Source of the DNA: Paraburkholderia sp.
GTDB taxonomy: Bacteria; Pseudomonadota; Gammaproteobacteria; Burkholderiales; Burkholderiaceae
DNA length: 64,000 nucleotides
Reading direction: 5' to 3'
Assembly (NCBI GenBank): GCA_004322045.1
Contig: SCRN01000011.1
Span: 1 to 64,000 of the forward strand
Shown: in pieces, positions 39,298-48,631 of the stretch
How positions within the stretch are numbered: position 1 is the stretch's first letter
Layout: each line of letters begins with the position of its first letter
Translations under genes and position numbers: made by a program
The notes under the pieces: generated by a model
The model's input: the letters and a program-made list of their open reading frames with translations, nothing else
The model's database searches: none
Told to the model about the DNA's origin: nothing

Positions 39298-40374
39298 CTA
39301 GCGCCCGACCGGCTCGACCGTGAAGCGGAACTCCCGCGCGAGCGTTTCGCCGGGCGCGAGCACCGTCATGCCGTGTGCGCTCGCACCGCCGGGCAAATTC
39401 ACCGCATTGATCGGATGGTCGACCGGCTCGAAGCAGAAGAAATCTTCGCCTGGCGGCGTGTAGAGGACGTAATAGTCGGCGTCCGCCGCGATCGTCAGCG
39501 AGAGCCGCTTGCGCGGCCAGACCACGGCGGCGCGGCCGCTCCAATGCGTGAACGCGTGATTGACCAGCGCGTCTGGCAACGGATATGCCACGCCGAACTC
39601 CCACGCCGGCGGCGCGGGAACATGCCGCACGGGTAGCCAATCGGAGCCTGGCAGCCACAACCCGCTCGCCGCCGCCGACAGCCGCGTGTCGCTGTCGCGC
39701 GCCAGAAAAGGATGCAGCCCCAGCCCGAACGGCAGCGCCTCGCGCCCTGCGTTCTCGACCGACAACGCCACGGAAAGCGTCGCGTCCTCTAGTGTGTAGG
39801 CAAGCCGCGCACGGTACGCGTGCGGTTTCGCCCGCTCGCGTTCGAGCGTGAGCGTCGCATGCGTCGCGCTGCGCTCGGCGACGCGCCACGCGCGCAACCA
39901 GCCGTCGCCGTGAATCGGCAGCGGCTCGGCCGTGCGGTTGCGCGGCACGGCCAGCTCGCGCCCGTCGAACTGGAACCTCGCGCCGCCGATCCGGTTCGAA
40001 TAAGGCACGAGCGGGTAGCAGGCGAGCGCATTCGGATCCGTGTCCACTTGCGCGTGCGCGCACTGCCGGAAAATCGGCGTGGGCTGGCCGCCGTCGCCGT
40101 GCCACTCGAAACGCGTCATACCGCCGCCCAATGCGGGCGCCAAATCGACGCGCAATCGGTCGTTCGCCAGGGTCAGCGCGGCCGGCGCGCGACCGAGCGC
40201 CGTAGCACGCGCGACCGCGGAGGTTTGGGGTCCCGAGCGCACCGGCTGCATCAGCGCGGCGAGCTTCGCACTGCGCGTTTGCGCGCGTGTCCCGCGTCCT
40301 TGCGCCGGTAGGGGGCTACCTTGGGAATCGGTCGCGCCCCTCGTTGCGGTGGCGTCGGAATTCGCTATCGTCAT
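39298..40374 (-). CDS. Aldose 1-epimerase (mutarotase) family protein
   Basis: This 358-aa GalM-like protein interconverts sugar anomers. Sugar-binding and catalytic segments are [30 protein letters not shown] (His), [10 protein letters not shown] (His) and [16 protein letters not shown] (Glu). The core starts around residue 67 ([19 protein letters not shown]), leaving an unusual extension. The start at 40374 is nevertheless supported by GGAG 6 nt upstream. It is the last gene of the minus-strand sugar cluster, 125 bp after the lactonase gene, and probably supplies the right anomer to the sugar dehydrogenase. Confidence 0.88.
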   Translation of the reverse strand: MTIANSDATATRGATDSQGSPLPAQGRGTRAQTRSAKLAALMQPVRSGPQTSAVARATALGRAPAALTLANDRLRVDLAPALGGGMTRFEWHGDGGQPTPIFRQCAHAQVDTDPNALACYPLVPYSNRIGGARFQFDGRELAVPRNRTAEPLPIHGDGWLRAWRVAERSATHATLTLERERAKPHAYRARLAYTLEDATLSVALSVENAGREALPFGLGLHPFLARDSDTRLSAAASGLWLPGSDWLPVRHVPAPPAWEFGVAYPLPDALVNHAFTHWSGRAAVVWPRKRLSLTIAADADYYVLYTPPGEDFFCFEPVDHPINAVNLPGGASAHGMTVLAPGETLAREFRFTVEPVGR

Positions 40375-40499
40375 GATGAGCTCCGTCGAGAGGCGGTCTT
40401 GCCGGCGCGACGCCGGCGTGAGGCTCGAGTGCTGCCGTTGTGTCTTTTGCCGGCTTTGACTCGCGATGCGTCCTTCGGTTTAACCGATCGGATTCGGGT

Positions 40500-41396
40500 T
40501 TACCACCACTCGCCGAGAAACAGCGGTTCAGCCAGCCCGCGCCGCCCGCTCGGCGCGGTGAAGATCCCGCCCGCGCCAGGCTCGGCGGCAAGCGCCGCGG
40601 CATCGAGTTCCACGCGCGCGGTGGTGATGTACAACGTGGTCAGATGCGGCCCGCCAAGCGCGACACAACTCGGCTGGCTCGTCGGCACGCTCACGCGATC
40701 GGTCTCCACGCCATCCCGCCCATAGCGCACCACGCGGCCGCCGCCCCACTGGGCGTTCCAGAGCCCGCCGTCGGCATCGACCGTAGAGCCGTCGGGCACG
40801 CCGCTCGCGTCGGTAAGCCGGGCGAAGACGCGCACGTTGCCGACCGAGCCGTCGGCGCCGTAGTCGCAGGCCATAATTTCTCTTGTCGGCGAATCGCAGA
40901 AATACATCGTCGCGCCATCGGGGCTGAACGCGATGCTGTTCGAAATTGCAGGCGACGGAAGCGACAAGCGCTCGAGCGACAAATCGCGGCCCAGTCGATA
41001 AAAGCCGCCCACCGGCCTCAAGTCGGCGCCTTCATGCTTCGTGCCGAAGACCAAGCGGCCTTGCCGATCGCATCGCCCGTCGTTCAGGCGGGTATCGAGC
41101 CCCGGTTCGACGTCGACGATGCGGCGCATGTCGCCCGTGGTCAAATCGAAGAACGCAAGATGCGTGGCGAGTCCCACGAGCAGGTGATGCGGATCGGCGC
41201 ACAGCGCGAACGTCGCGAGGCGTTCGGGCATCGCCCAACTCGCATGCTCGCCCGTTTGCGGATCGAAGCGATGCAAGCTAGCGCCTTCGATATCGGTCCA
41301 ATAGAAGCGACCCGTGCGCGCGCACCAGGTTGCGCCCTCTCCCAGCGCGCAACGCGCACGCACTGCGAGCGACGCGAGAGAACGCTCCGAGCTCAT
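40500..41396 (-). CDS. SMP-30/gluconolactonase family sugar lactonase
   Basis: This is a 298-aa six-bladed propeller. Metal-ligand motifs are visible: the glutamate in LGEGATW, asparagine in LNDGRCDRQGRLVFGTKHE, NSIAFSPDG, and the aspartate in PDGSTVDADGGLWNAQW. It should hydrolyse the aldonolactone made by the SDR encoded just upstream. The start overlaps the SDR stop codon (ATGA), and GGAGG lies 6 nt before it; an ATG 6 nt further upstream is too close to that site. Specificity for galactono- or arabinono-lactone is not resolved. Confidence 0.9.
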   Translation of the reverse strand: MSSERSLASLAVRARCALGEGATWCARTGRFYWTDIEGASLHRFDPQTGEHASWAMPERLATFALCADPHHLLVGLATHLAFFDLTTGDMRRIVDVEPGLDTRLNDGRCDRQGRLVFGTKHEGADLRPVGGFYRLGRDLSLERLSLPSPAISNSIAFSPDGATMYFCDSPTREIMACDYGADGSVGNVRVFARLTDASGVPDGSTVDADGGLWNAQWGGGRVVRYGRDGVETDRVSVPTSQPSCVALGGPHLTTLYITTARVELDAAALAAEPGAGGIFTAPSGRRGLAEPLFLGEWW

Positions 41397-42181
41397 ACCC
41401 ATCCTCCATCGACGATGAAGTCCTGCGCCGTGATCATGCGGCTATCGTCGGCCGCGAGAAACAACGCCATCCGCGCCAAATCTTCCGGCATCAATTCGCC
41501 GTCGAGGCACTGCCCTTCCTTGAGCGCACGCTTGCCCGCTTCGTCGAGCCAAAGCCTGCGTTGCTTCTCGGTCAACACCCACCCGGGCACGAGCGCATTG
41601 ACGCGAATGCCGAACGGCCCGAGATCGCGCGCCAGCGCCCGCGTGAGGCCTTCGATCGCGGCTTTGGCCGTCAGATAGACGGGCATGCCGCCTTGTTTGA
41701 GCATCCAGCTGATCGAGCCGAGATTGATGATCGAGCCGCCGCCCGCACGCTTCATGTCTTCGACCACCGCCTGGGCGGCGAAAAACTGATGCCGCAAATT
41801 GACGGCGAGACCGGCGTCGAACGAAGCCGGCGTGACCTCGGCCAGCGCGTGCCGCGCATCGTTCGCGGCGTTGTTGACGAGCACCGTGATCGGGCCGAAC
41901 GCATTCTGCACGTCGGCGATCGCGCCGCGCAGCGCGTCGATATCGGTCACGTCGCATGCGAGAAAGAGCGGCTTGCAAGGTGCGTCGCCGAGCGCATCGG
42001 CCAGCGCTTCGCCGGCGCTCGCATCGATATCGCAGAACGCGACGCGCGCGCCTTGCAGCGCGAAATGCTCGACGAACGATGCGCCGATACCGGTCGCGCC
42101 GCCCGTGATGAAGACCGTGCGGCCGGCCAAGCTCGGGTAGTGCGCGTAAGGACCTGCTTGCGGATGATCGGGAAGCGCCAT
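41393..42181 (-). CDS. Sugar 1-dehydrogenase, SDR family (probable galactose/arabinose dehydrogenase)
   Basis: This 262-aa short-chain dehydrogenase has the TGGATGIG cofactor motif and the catalytic S-Y-K set (GSISW, YLTAK). NAANDARHALAEV, VNLRHQFFAAQAV and INLGSISWML closely match the group containing Caulobacter D-xylose dehydrogenase XylB and rhizobial galactose dehydrogenase. That places it as the C1-oxidising step making an aldonolactone. It overlaps the lactonase gene by 4 bp. Cluster context with dgoK-dgoA favours D-galactose, and araFGH leaves L-arabinose possible. Confidence 0.87.
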   Translation of the reverse strand: MALPDHPQAGPYAHYPSLAGRTVFITGGATGIGASFVEHFALQGARVAFCDIDASAGEALADALGDAPCKPLFLACDVTDIDALRGAIADVQNAFGPITVLVNNAANDARHALAEVTPASFDAGLAVNLRHQFFAAQAVVEDMKRAGGGSIINLGSISWMLKQGGMPVYLTAKAAIEGLTRALARDLGPFGIRVNALVPGWVLTEKQRRLWLDEAGKRALKEGQCLDGELMPEDLARMALFLAADDSRMITAQDFIVDGGWV

Positions 42182-42243
42182 CGTAAAGATTCTCCGGAAA
42201 AACTGCGCGTCCGCGCGCGGGGGCGGACGCTAGCGTGACTCGC

Positions 42244-43260
42244 TCAATCGCGCGTACCGCGGTTCTTGAGTTGATCGAGCAGCACGGCCGCGAGCAGGAT
42301 CGCGCCGCGCACCAAGTACTGATAGAACGCGTCGATATTGAGCAGGTTCATGACGTTCTCGACGGTGCCCATGATGAGCACGCCGATCACGACGCCCGAA
42401 ATCGTCGCGCGGCCGCCGAGCAGCGACACGCCGCCCAGCACGCAAGCCGAAATCACGTTGAGCTCGAAGCCCTGCGCCGCATTGGGCTGCCCCGACGTAA
42501 TGCGCGACGCCAGAATCACCCCGGCCAACGCGGTCACCGCGCCTTGCACGAGGAAGATGACGACGCGCGTGCGCTCGACGTTGATCCCCGCTAGACGCGA
42601 CGCTTCCGGATTGCCGCCGATCGCGAGCGTATTGCGGCCATAAACGGTCTGATTGAGCAGCACGCCGAATACGATGAAGCAGACGAGCGTCACCCAGATC
42701 GGCAGCGAAACGCCGAGCATCGTGAGCCCGCCGAGGGCGATGAAGGTATCGGACGACACGCCCACCGCTTGCCCATGCGAGACGATGAAACCGAGGCCAC
42801 GCACGATTTCCATGGTCGCGAGCGTCGTGATCAATGCATTGATGCGCAGGTAGGCGATGACGGCGCCATTGACCCAGCCGATCACCGACCCGGCCGCCAC
42901 GGCCGCGACGATGGCGAGAAACGTGTTGTTCGTCGCATTGAGGACCATCGCGCACAGCACGCCCGCGAAGGCCACGATCGAGCCGACCGACAAATCGAAG
43001 TCGCGCGACGCAAGACAGAACATCATCGTGCAGGCGACCATGCCGATCTGCGAGACCGACAGCGCAAGGCCGAGCATGTTGTCGATCGAGAAGAAGTGAT
43101 CGACGGTCAGCGACGTCGTCACGAACATGACGGCGAAGATGAGGATGAGGCTGTATTCGGTGACTTGTTGCCACCACTTCTGCCGATCGTTCGGCTGCGG
43201 GATCAACGCTTCGGCCGCGCGCTTGGCGCCCGCCTCGATGAGATTTTCTCTAGCTTGCAT
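42244..43260 (-). CDS. araH: Sugar ABC transporter permease AraH
   Basis: This is a 338-aa permease of the ribose/arabinose (CUT2) class with about 8-10 hydrophobic segments. LASRDFDLSVGSIVAFAGVL, INALITTLATMEIVRGLGFI and ISACVLGGVSLLGGRATISG are AraH-type signatures. It follows araG after 85 bp. With AraG and AraF it forms an L-arabinose-type importer; homologous systems in relatives also carry D-galactose. Confidence 0.93.
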   Translation of the reverse strand: MQARENLIEAGAKRAAEALIPQPNDRQKWWQQVTEYSLILIFAVMFVTTSLTVDHFFSIDNMLGLALSVSQIGMVACTMMFCLASRDFDLSVGSIVAFAGVLCAMVLNATNNTFLAIVAAVAAGSVIGWVNGAVIAYLRINALITTLATMEIVRGLGFIVSHGQAVGVSSDTFIALGGLTMLGVSLPIWVTLVCFIVFGVLLNQTVYGRNTLAIGGNPEASRLAGINVERTRVVIFLVQGAVTALAGVILASRITSGQPNAAQGFELNVISACVLGGVSLLGGRATISGVVIGVLIMGTVENVMNLLNIDAFYQYLVRGAILLAAVLLDQLKNRGTRD

Positions 43261-43345
43261 GTCCTGACTCCTTCACCGTCGTGTGCGACGGGTTTTGTTC
43301 CATCCGTTTCTCTTTCGGGTTCCGTTCGTGCTCGCCCGTGCTCGC

Positions 43346-44869
43346 TCAGGCCGCATCGAGCGCCGCTCCCGCCTGCGCCCCCTGCGGCAGCGCAAGCTCG
43401 AGCAGCGCCGGCTCGCTGGCTTGCTCGCGCGGCAACTCGCCCGCGATCCGCCCTTCGCGCATGACGACGATCCGATCGGACACGCCAAGCACTTCGGGCA
43501 GCTCCGAGGACACCATCACCACCGCGCAACCGCGTTCGGCCAACTCGTAGATGACGTTATAGATCTCGTGCTTGGCCCCGACGTCGATACCACGCGTCGG
43601 CTCATCGAGAATCACGACCTTCAGGTCGGGCTCCGCCAGCCAGCGCGACAAGATCGCCTTTTGCTGATTGCCGCCCGAGAGCAGACGAATCTTTTGCCGG
43701 CGGCTCGGCGTCTTGATCTTGAGCAGCTTGATGAAACGCTCGGCCGTCTCGATCTCTTTGGCGCGGTTCAGGAACAAGCCCGCCCGCAGATAGTGCCGGC
43801 GGCAGCTGATGTTGATGTTCTCGTCGACGGAAGCCATCGCGACGATGCCCTCCTCCTTGCGATCTTCCGGGCACAGCACGATGCCGCTGCGAATCGCCTG
43901 CCCCGGACTGGTCGCATCGATGTCGCGGCCATCGAGCGTCATGCGCCCGCCGCGCCGTTTTTCGGCTCCGTAGACGAGCCGCATCAACTCACTGCGTCCC
44001 GCGCCGACCAGCCCGAAGAAACCGACGATTTCGCCCGCACGCACGCTGAAACTGGCTGGCGCGGACAACCCGTGGCCTTGCACGGCATCGACGGCAAGCC
44101 GCACTTCGCCCTGTTTGCGCGGGCGATAGCCGTAAATGTCGGAAATCTCGCGCCCGACCATTTCGGCGACGATCGTCTCGCGCTTAACCTCGGCGAGCGA
44201 ACGATGCGATGCGACCTTGCGGCCATCGCGAAAAATCGTGCAGGCATCGCACAACTCGTAAATCTCGTCCATGCGGTGCGAGATATAGATGAGCGCGCGG
44301 CCGTCGGCTTTCAGTTCGCGCACGAGCTTGAACAGCACCTCGGTCTCGCGGTGCGAGAGCGAGCTCGTCGGTTCGTCCAGCGCGATCACGCGCGCATTGC
44401 GCAGCAGCGCCTTGCAGATCTCGACCATTTGCCGTTGCGCGATCGACAAGCGCCCGAGCTTCGCATTCGGATTGAGATCGACGCCCATTTGCGCGAGCCG
44501 CTCTCTGACGAAACGCTTCGCTTCGCCCTTGTGCACCCAGCCGAGCGCATTGGGCAGCCGGCCGAGCAGCAGATTCTCCGTCACCGTCAGATCGGGGACG
44601 TATTGCAGTTCTTGGTGAATCACCGCGACGCCCGCCGCGATCGAAGCCGCGGCGCTGGCGAAACGCACTTCTTGCCCGTCCACCATGATGCGGCCCGAAT
44701 CGGGCTGATACTCGCCGCCGAGAATCTTGAGCAGCGTCGACTTGCCCGCTCCGTTCTCGCCCATGAGCCCATGCACTTGGCCGGCCTCGACTTCGAAGGA
44801 CACGCCGTCGAGCGCACGCACGCCCGGGAACACCTTGCCGATATTGTCAAATCGCAACGTTGCAGACAT
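43346..44869 (-). CDS. araG: Sugar ABC transporter ATP-binding protein AraG
   Basis: This 507-aa CUT2 ATPase has two fused ABC domains. The first has Walker [10 protein letters not shown] (residues 37-45), signature [15 protein letters not shown] and Walker [10 protein letters not shown]. The second has the degenerate Walker [12 protein letters not shown], signature [16 protein letters not shown] and [16 protein letters not shown]. This asymmetry is normal for AraG/RbsA. It lies between araF (85 bp) and araH. Confidence 0.95.
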   Translation of the reverse strand: MSATLRFDNIGKVFPGVRALDGVSFEVEAGQVHGLMGENGAGKSTLLKILGGEYQPDSGRIMVDGQEVRFASAAASIAAGVAVIHQELQYVPDLTVTENLLLGRLPNALGWVHKGEAKRFVRERLAQMGVDLNPNAKLGRLSIAQRQMVEICKALLRNARVIALDEPTSSLSHRETEVLFKLVRELKADGRALIYISHRMDEIYELCDACTIFRDGRKVASHRSLAEVKRETIVAEMVGREISDIYGYRPRKQGEVRLAVDAVQGHGLSAPASFSVRAGEIVGFFGLVGAGRSELMRLVYGAEKRRGGRMTLDGRDIDATSPGQAIRSGIVLCPEDRKEEGIVAMASVDENINISCRRHYLRAGLFLNRAKEIETAERFIKLLKIKTPSRRQKIRLLSGGNQQKAILSRWLAEPDLKVVILDEPTRGIDVGAKHEIYNVIYELAERGCAVVMVSSELPEVLGVSDRIVVMREGRIAGELPREQASEPALLELALPQGAQAGAALDAA

Positions 44870-44954
44870 CTCACCTCACCTCGTACTGAAGGGTCATCCG
44901 AGCCGGCGCTTGCAGCGACTTCGCAAGCGCCGGCCGGAACGCTTCGCCGCAAAC

Positions 44955-45956
44955 TTACTTGGCGGCGAGACCCATCTCTTCACGCACCTTGGCGACGTTC
45001 TCGCGCGTCGCGAGCATGCCCTGCGTCAGCGTGAGCTTCGGCGGTTCCTTGCCTTGCGTGATCCAGTCGTACATCAGCGTCGAGGTTTCTTCGCCATGAC
45101 GCTTCGGGCTGATGATGACGCTGCCGAAGAAGCCCGTCGGGTTCGGTTTCTTGAACTCGTTCAGGGCCGAATCGGAGCCACCGATGCCGATGCCGATCAT
45201 GTTGTCGGCCTTGAAGCCCCGGCCTTCGGCCGCACGCACGGCGCCGAGCACGGCTTCGTCGTTCAGGCCGTACGCCACCCAGTGCTTGAAGCTCGGGTTC
45301 TTCGTGATGGCGATGTTGGCCGCGTTGAACGCGTTTTCCGTGTCGGTCTTCGCTTGCGGCGCAGCGATGATGTTCGCCTTCGGGAAACCCGAGGCCAACA
45401 ATACGTCGGTCGCACCTTGCGTACGATCGTGAGCCGTCGGCAGTTGCTCGTAGGTCACGTCGATCGCGCCGACGTCCTTCATGTCCCAGCCGCGCTTCTT
45501 GATCTCGTCGACGATGCCCTTGCCCACCTGCTGGCCGATGTTGTAGGCCGAAATGCCCATGTGCGGCACGGCGTCGATCGGCTTGCCCGATCCATCCACC
45601 AAGCGATCGTCGACCGTCATCATCTTCAAGCCGTCCGCCTTGGCCTTCGCGACGATGCCCGGCCCGAGCTTCACGTCAGGCGTGCAGATGATGAAGCCCT
45701 GCGCCTTTTGCGCGTGCAGGTTGTCGATCGCGCTCATGACCTTCTCGCCCGAGGGCGCGCCGATCTTGACGAGCGTGAAGCCCTTTTGCTTCGCGGCCAT
45801 CTCCGCGAATTTCCATTCGTCCTGGAACCAAGGTTCCTCCGGTTGCTTCACGAGGAAGCCGATCTTGACCGGATCGGCGGCTTGAGCGGCCGGCACACCC
45901 GCCACCATCGACGTCACCGCAGCAGCGGCCAGCGTGAGGAAAATTCTGCGTTTCAT
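44955..45956 (-). CDS. araF: L-arabinose-type periplasmic sugar-binding protein AraF
   Basis: This 333-aa periplasmic protein has a signal peptide cleaved after about residue 26 (VPAAQA). The mature protein opens ADPVKIGFLVKQPEEPWFQD, almost the E. coli AraF sequence, and later has FIICTPDVKLGPGIVAKAKA and VDDRLVDGSGKPIDAVPHM. AraF of E. coli binds L-arabinose and D-galactose, which fits the mixed character of this cluster. Confidence 0.95.
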   Translation of the reverse strand: MKRRIFLTLAAAAVTSMVAGVPAAQAADPVKIGFLVKQPEEPWFQDEWKFAEMAAKQKGFTLVKIGAPSGEKVMSAIDNLHAQKAQGFIICTPDVKLGPGIVAKAKADGLKMMTVDDRLVDGSGKPIDAVPHMGISAYNIGQQVGKGIVDEIKKRGWDMKDVGAIDVTYEQLPTAHDRTQGATDVLLASGFPKANIIAAPQAKTDTENAFNAANIAITKNPSFKHWVAYGLNDEAVLGAVRAAEGRGFKADNMIGIGIGGSDSALNEFKKPNPTGFFGSVIISPKRHGEETSTLMYDWITQGKEPPKLTLTQGMLATRENVAKVREEMGLAAK

Positions 45957-46092
45957 GACATGCGTCTCCTGTCTGATTGAGCGTTTTGGCCGCGTTATCT
46001 ATGTCGGATGACTCACGCGGCCACTGTGCGCCATCCGGTTGGTACATCGCCGTGCGAACCCGTCGCCCGGCAATCGAAACAATCGTTCTCGA

Positions 46093-46872
46093 TCAATCGT
46101 GGTAAAGCGCCGAGCGCCCGCCATCGACCGTGATGCAAGTCGCATTGATGAACGGTGCCTCGTCCGATGCGAGGAACACCGCCGTCATCGCAATCTCCTG
46201 CGGTTGCGCAATGCGCTTCATCGGTTGCAAATCCAACGTCGCTTGGCGCGCGGCCGCGGGATCAGCGTGGCCGTTCCACCAATCGTGCGTGAGCTGGGTC
46301 TCCACATAGCCGGGAGCGATCGCGTTGACGCGCACTTGTTTCGCTGCGTATTCGATGCCGAGTGCGCGCGTCAATCCGAGCACGCCGTGCTTGGCCACCG
46401 GGTACGGGAAGCACCCGGGGATGATCTGGAACGAGTGCGTCGATGCGATATTCACGATGCTGCCGCGCCCGCGCTCGATCATGCCCGGCAATACGGCCTT
46501 GCAACCGTTCCACACGCCATCGAGGTCCACGGCGAAGCAGCGGCGCCAATCGTCGTCGGTCATCGTCAGCGGATCGCAAAACACGTTGATGCCGGCGTTG
46601 TTCACGAGCGTATCGATCGGGCCGAAAGCCTGCTCGCAAGCATCGCGCGCAGCGCACACCGACGCCCACTGCGTCACGTCGGTACGCACGGCCAGCACAC
46701 GCGCGCCCGGCGTCTCGCGCTCGATGCGCTCGGCGGCCTGCCGCGCAGCGTCGAAGTCGAGCTCGGCCAGCACGGTCGCCGCGCCTTCGCGCACGAAGGC
46801 ATGGGCGATCGCCTCGCCGATGCCGCGACCGGCGCCGGTGACGAGCGCCACTTTGCCGGCGAGCCGGTTCAC
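46093..46872 (-). CDS. SDR-family oxidoreductase, unknown substrate
   Basis: This is a 259-aa classical SDR: TGAGRGIGEAIA cofactor loop, NNAGINVF, active-site serine in IASTHSFQ and the YPVAK lysine motif. It begins with GTG at 46872, overlapping the dgoA stop as GTGA, so it is translationally coupled. It differs clearly from the sugar dehydrogenase at 41393 and lacks that group's NxxND and LRH motifs. It may oxidise a second sugar or sugar acid imported by AraFGH; nothing here fixes the substrate. Confidence 0.85.
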   Translation of the reverse strand: MNRLAGKVALVTGAGRGIGEAIAHAFVREGAATVLAELDFDAARQAAERIERETPGARVLAVRTDVTQWASVCAARDACEQAFGPIDTLVNNAGINVFCDPLTMTDDDWRRCFAVDLDGVWNGCKAVLPGMIERGRGSIVNIASTHSFQIIPGCFPYPVAKHGVLGLTRALGIEYAAKQVRVNAIAPGYVETQLTHDWWNGHADPAAARQATLDLQPMKRIAQPQEIAMTAVFLASDEAPFINATCITVDGGRSALYHD

Positions 46873-47549
46873 CGCGCCGCCCCCGCGCTCACGCCGCGCC
46901 AGGCGGCGACGAACGCCTGCGCGTGCTTGGCTGTCGCCGAGACTTCTTGGCCCGGGCGATACAACGCCGAGCCGAGACCGAAACCGTTCGCGCCTGCGGC
47001 AACGAGCGTTCCCATGTTCTCTGGCGTCACACCGCCGACGGGCACGATCGGCACGCGCTTGGCGATCACGGCGCGCCACGCTTTGACGACGACCGCGCCG
47101 AGCTGCTCGGCCGGGAACATCTTGAGTACGTCGGCGCCGCTCGCAAGCGCGGCGAACGCTTCGGTCGGCGTGGCCACGCCCGGCGCACAAGCCATACCGT
47201 TGCGCTTCGCGGTCTCGATGATCTCGATGTCGCCATGCGGCATGACGATCAGTTCCCCGCCTGCGCGGGCCACATCCTCGACGAAGGCCGGCCGCAGCAC
47301 GGTGCCCGCGCCGACGATCACTTGGTCCGGCAGCGCTTGCCGCAACGCCGCGATGCTCGCGAGCGGATCGGGCGAATTGAGCGGCACTTCGACGATGCGA
47401 AAACCCGCTTCGTAAAGCGCTCGACCGTGCGCCACCGCTTCGCCTGGCGTGATGCCGCGCAGGATGGCAATCAGCGGACACGCCTCGAATGCGCCGATGA
47501 ACTTGGCGTGAGGATGGTACGGCTTGGGTAAATCGAATTCGGTTTGCAT
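46869..47549 (-). CDS. dgoA: 2-dehydro-3-deoxy-6-phosphogalactonate aldolase
   Basis: This 226-aa class I aldolase of the Eda superfamily cleaves KDPGal to pyruvate and glyceraldehyde 3-phosphate. PLIAILRGITPGEAVAHG, IVEVPLNSPDPLASI (catalytic Glu), GAGTVL, LKMFPAEQLG (Schiff-base Lys) and PVGGVTPENMG are visible. LNSPDP in place of eda's LRTPAG marks the galactonate branch. It is preceded by dgoK (89-bp gap) and coupled to the downstream SDR. Confidence 0.94.
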   Translation of the reverse strand: MQTEFDLPKPYHPHAKFIGAFEACPLIAILRGITPGEAVAHGRALYEAGFRIVEVPLNSPDPLASIAALRQALPDQVIVGAGTVLRPAFVEDVARAGGELIVMPHGDIEIIETAKRNGMACAPGVATPTEAFAALASGADVLKMFPAEQLGAVVVKAWRAVIAKRVPIVPVGGVTPENMGTLVAAGANGFGLGSALYRPGQEVSATAKHAQAFVAAWRGVSAGAAR

Positions 47550-47638
47550 GACGTAGCGACTAAAACGGTTTAGCTCATTGACTGACGATGTATCGACCCT
47601 GTGCGGCGCGCTTCACGTTCGGCGACCGCAGTTCTGCT

Positions 47639-48631
47639 TCAACCCGCGGGCGCAAACGCGCGACGCCCAACCAACCCCGCTTGAACGGCGAGCCGCCATA
47701 GGCCGTTTTCTGCCGCGGCGTCGACGATGCTCGCGCGCAAGCAACCGAATTGCGTCAGTGCCAGGCGATAGCGTTCGCACAGCGTGGCGCTGCCGATCAG
47801 GCGCGGCGCTTCACCGGCAAGCGCCACGCCGCGCGATGCGAGCAGCGCCGCCAACCCGCCCAACTCGTGGCCGATCAAGAGACCGGATAAATAGTCGGGC
47901 TGTTGCTGCGGCTCCAATTCCCCGGTCAATCCAAGCGTTCGAGTGCTGAAAATCGTTGCGAGCAGGCCCGCGCCATGCGCGTGCTGAGCGACGGCCACCC
48001 CGCGCAAAAACGCCTGCGTATCGAGCCCAGCCGGTTCGACCATCGTGCGCCCCAAAATCGTGTGCTCTCGCAGCGCCCCGTAGACCTCTCCGGTCATGAA
48101 CGTGTGGAACGATTCGATCCGTTCGCCGCGCACGACCGCCCATTTCGCATGCGTGCCCGGCAAGCCCACCAGCGCGTGCGTTTCGCCACCGAGCGCCGCG
48201 CTCGCGAGCGCGCCCACGATTTGGGTTTCCTCGCCGCGCATGACGTTCGGCAACTCGCCGCGCTCGATCACGCCCGGAACGATATGAATATCGGCACCGC
48301 ATGCCGCGCTCACCCGCACGATTCCAGCAACCAGCGCCGAAGCGTCGGCGGGCGTTTCGACGTACGGCGCCTCGCACCAGCCTTGCGCGCTGCCGATCAT
48401 GCCGGCGGCGATGACGGGCAGGCTCGGCGCCATGCCGAGCCAATCGCCGCAAGCGGCTTCGAACGCGGCGTCGAACGCACCTGGCTGCGGCAAGCGCATG
48501 ATCCCGTCGCCCGACGCCCGTGTCGCAATCACACCGCCGCGCTCATCGAACAGGTAGGCGCGCAGGGCTGTAGTGCCCCAGTCGAGTCCGATCAGCGCGG
48601 GCGGCACCGCCAAAGCTTGCACAGCGGTCAT
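47639..48631 (-). CDS. dgoK: 2-dehydro-3-deoxygalactonokinase
   Basis: This 330-aa DgoK-family sugar kinase phosphorylates 2-dehydro-3-deoxygalactonate. The N-terminal phosphate-binding segment LIGLDWGTTALRAYLFD, AAGMIGSAQGWCEAPYV, LVGLPGTHAKWAVV and FMTGEVYGALREHTILG are diagnostic. Its start codon overlaps the iclR stop (ATGA), so regulator and kinase are co-translated. Confidence 0.94.
   Translation of the reverse strand: MTAVQALAVPPALIGLDWGTTALRAYLFDERGGVIATRASGDGIMRLPQPGAFDAAFEAACGDWLGMAPSLPVIAAGMIGSAQGWCEAPYVETPADASALVAGIVRVSAACGADIHIVPGVIERGELPNVMRGEETQIVGALASAALGGETHALVGLPGTHAKWAVVRGERIESFHTFMTGEVYGALREHTILGRTMVEPAGLDTQAFLRGVAVAQHAHGAGLLATIFSTRTLGLTGELEPQQQPDYLSGLLIGHELGGLAALLASRGVALAGEAPRLIGSATLCERYRLALTQFGCLRASIVDAAAENGLWRLAVQAGLVGRRAFAPAG

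Noticed and set aside
39191-40105. In-frame upstream extension of pyrF to 582 codons, suggesting a fusion protein
   Set aside because: The extra part overlaps the mutarotase gene in another frame, while OMP decarboxylase similarity starts exactly at the ATG at 39190, behind a plausible -10 box.
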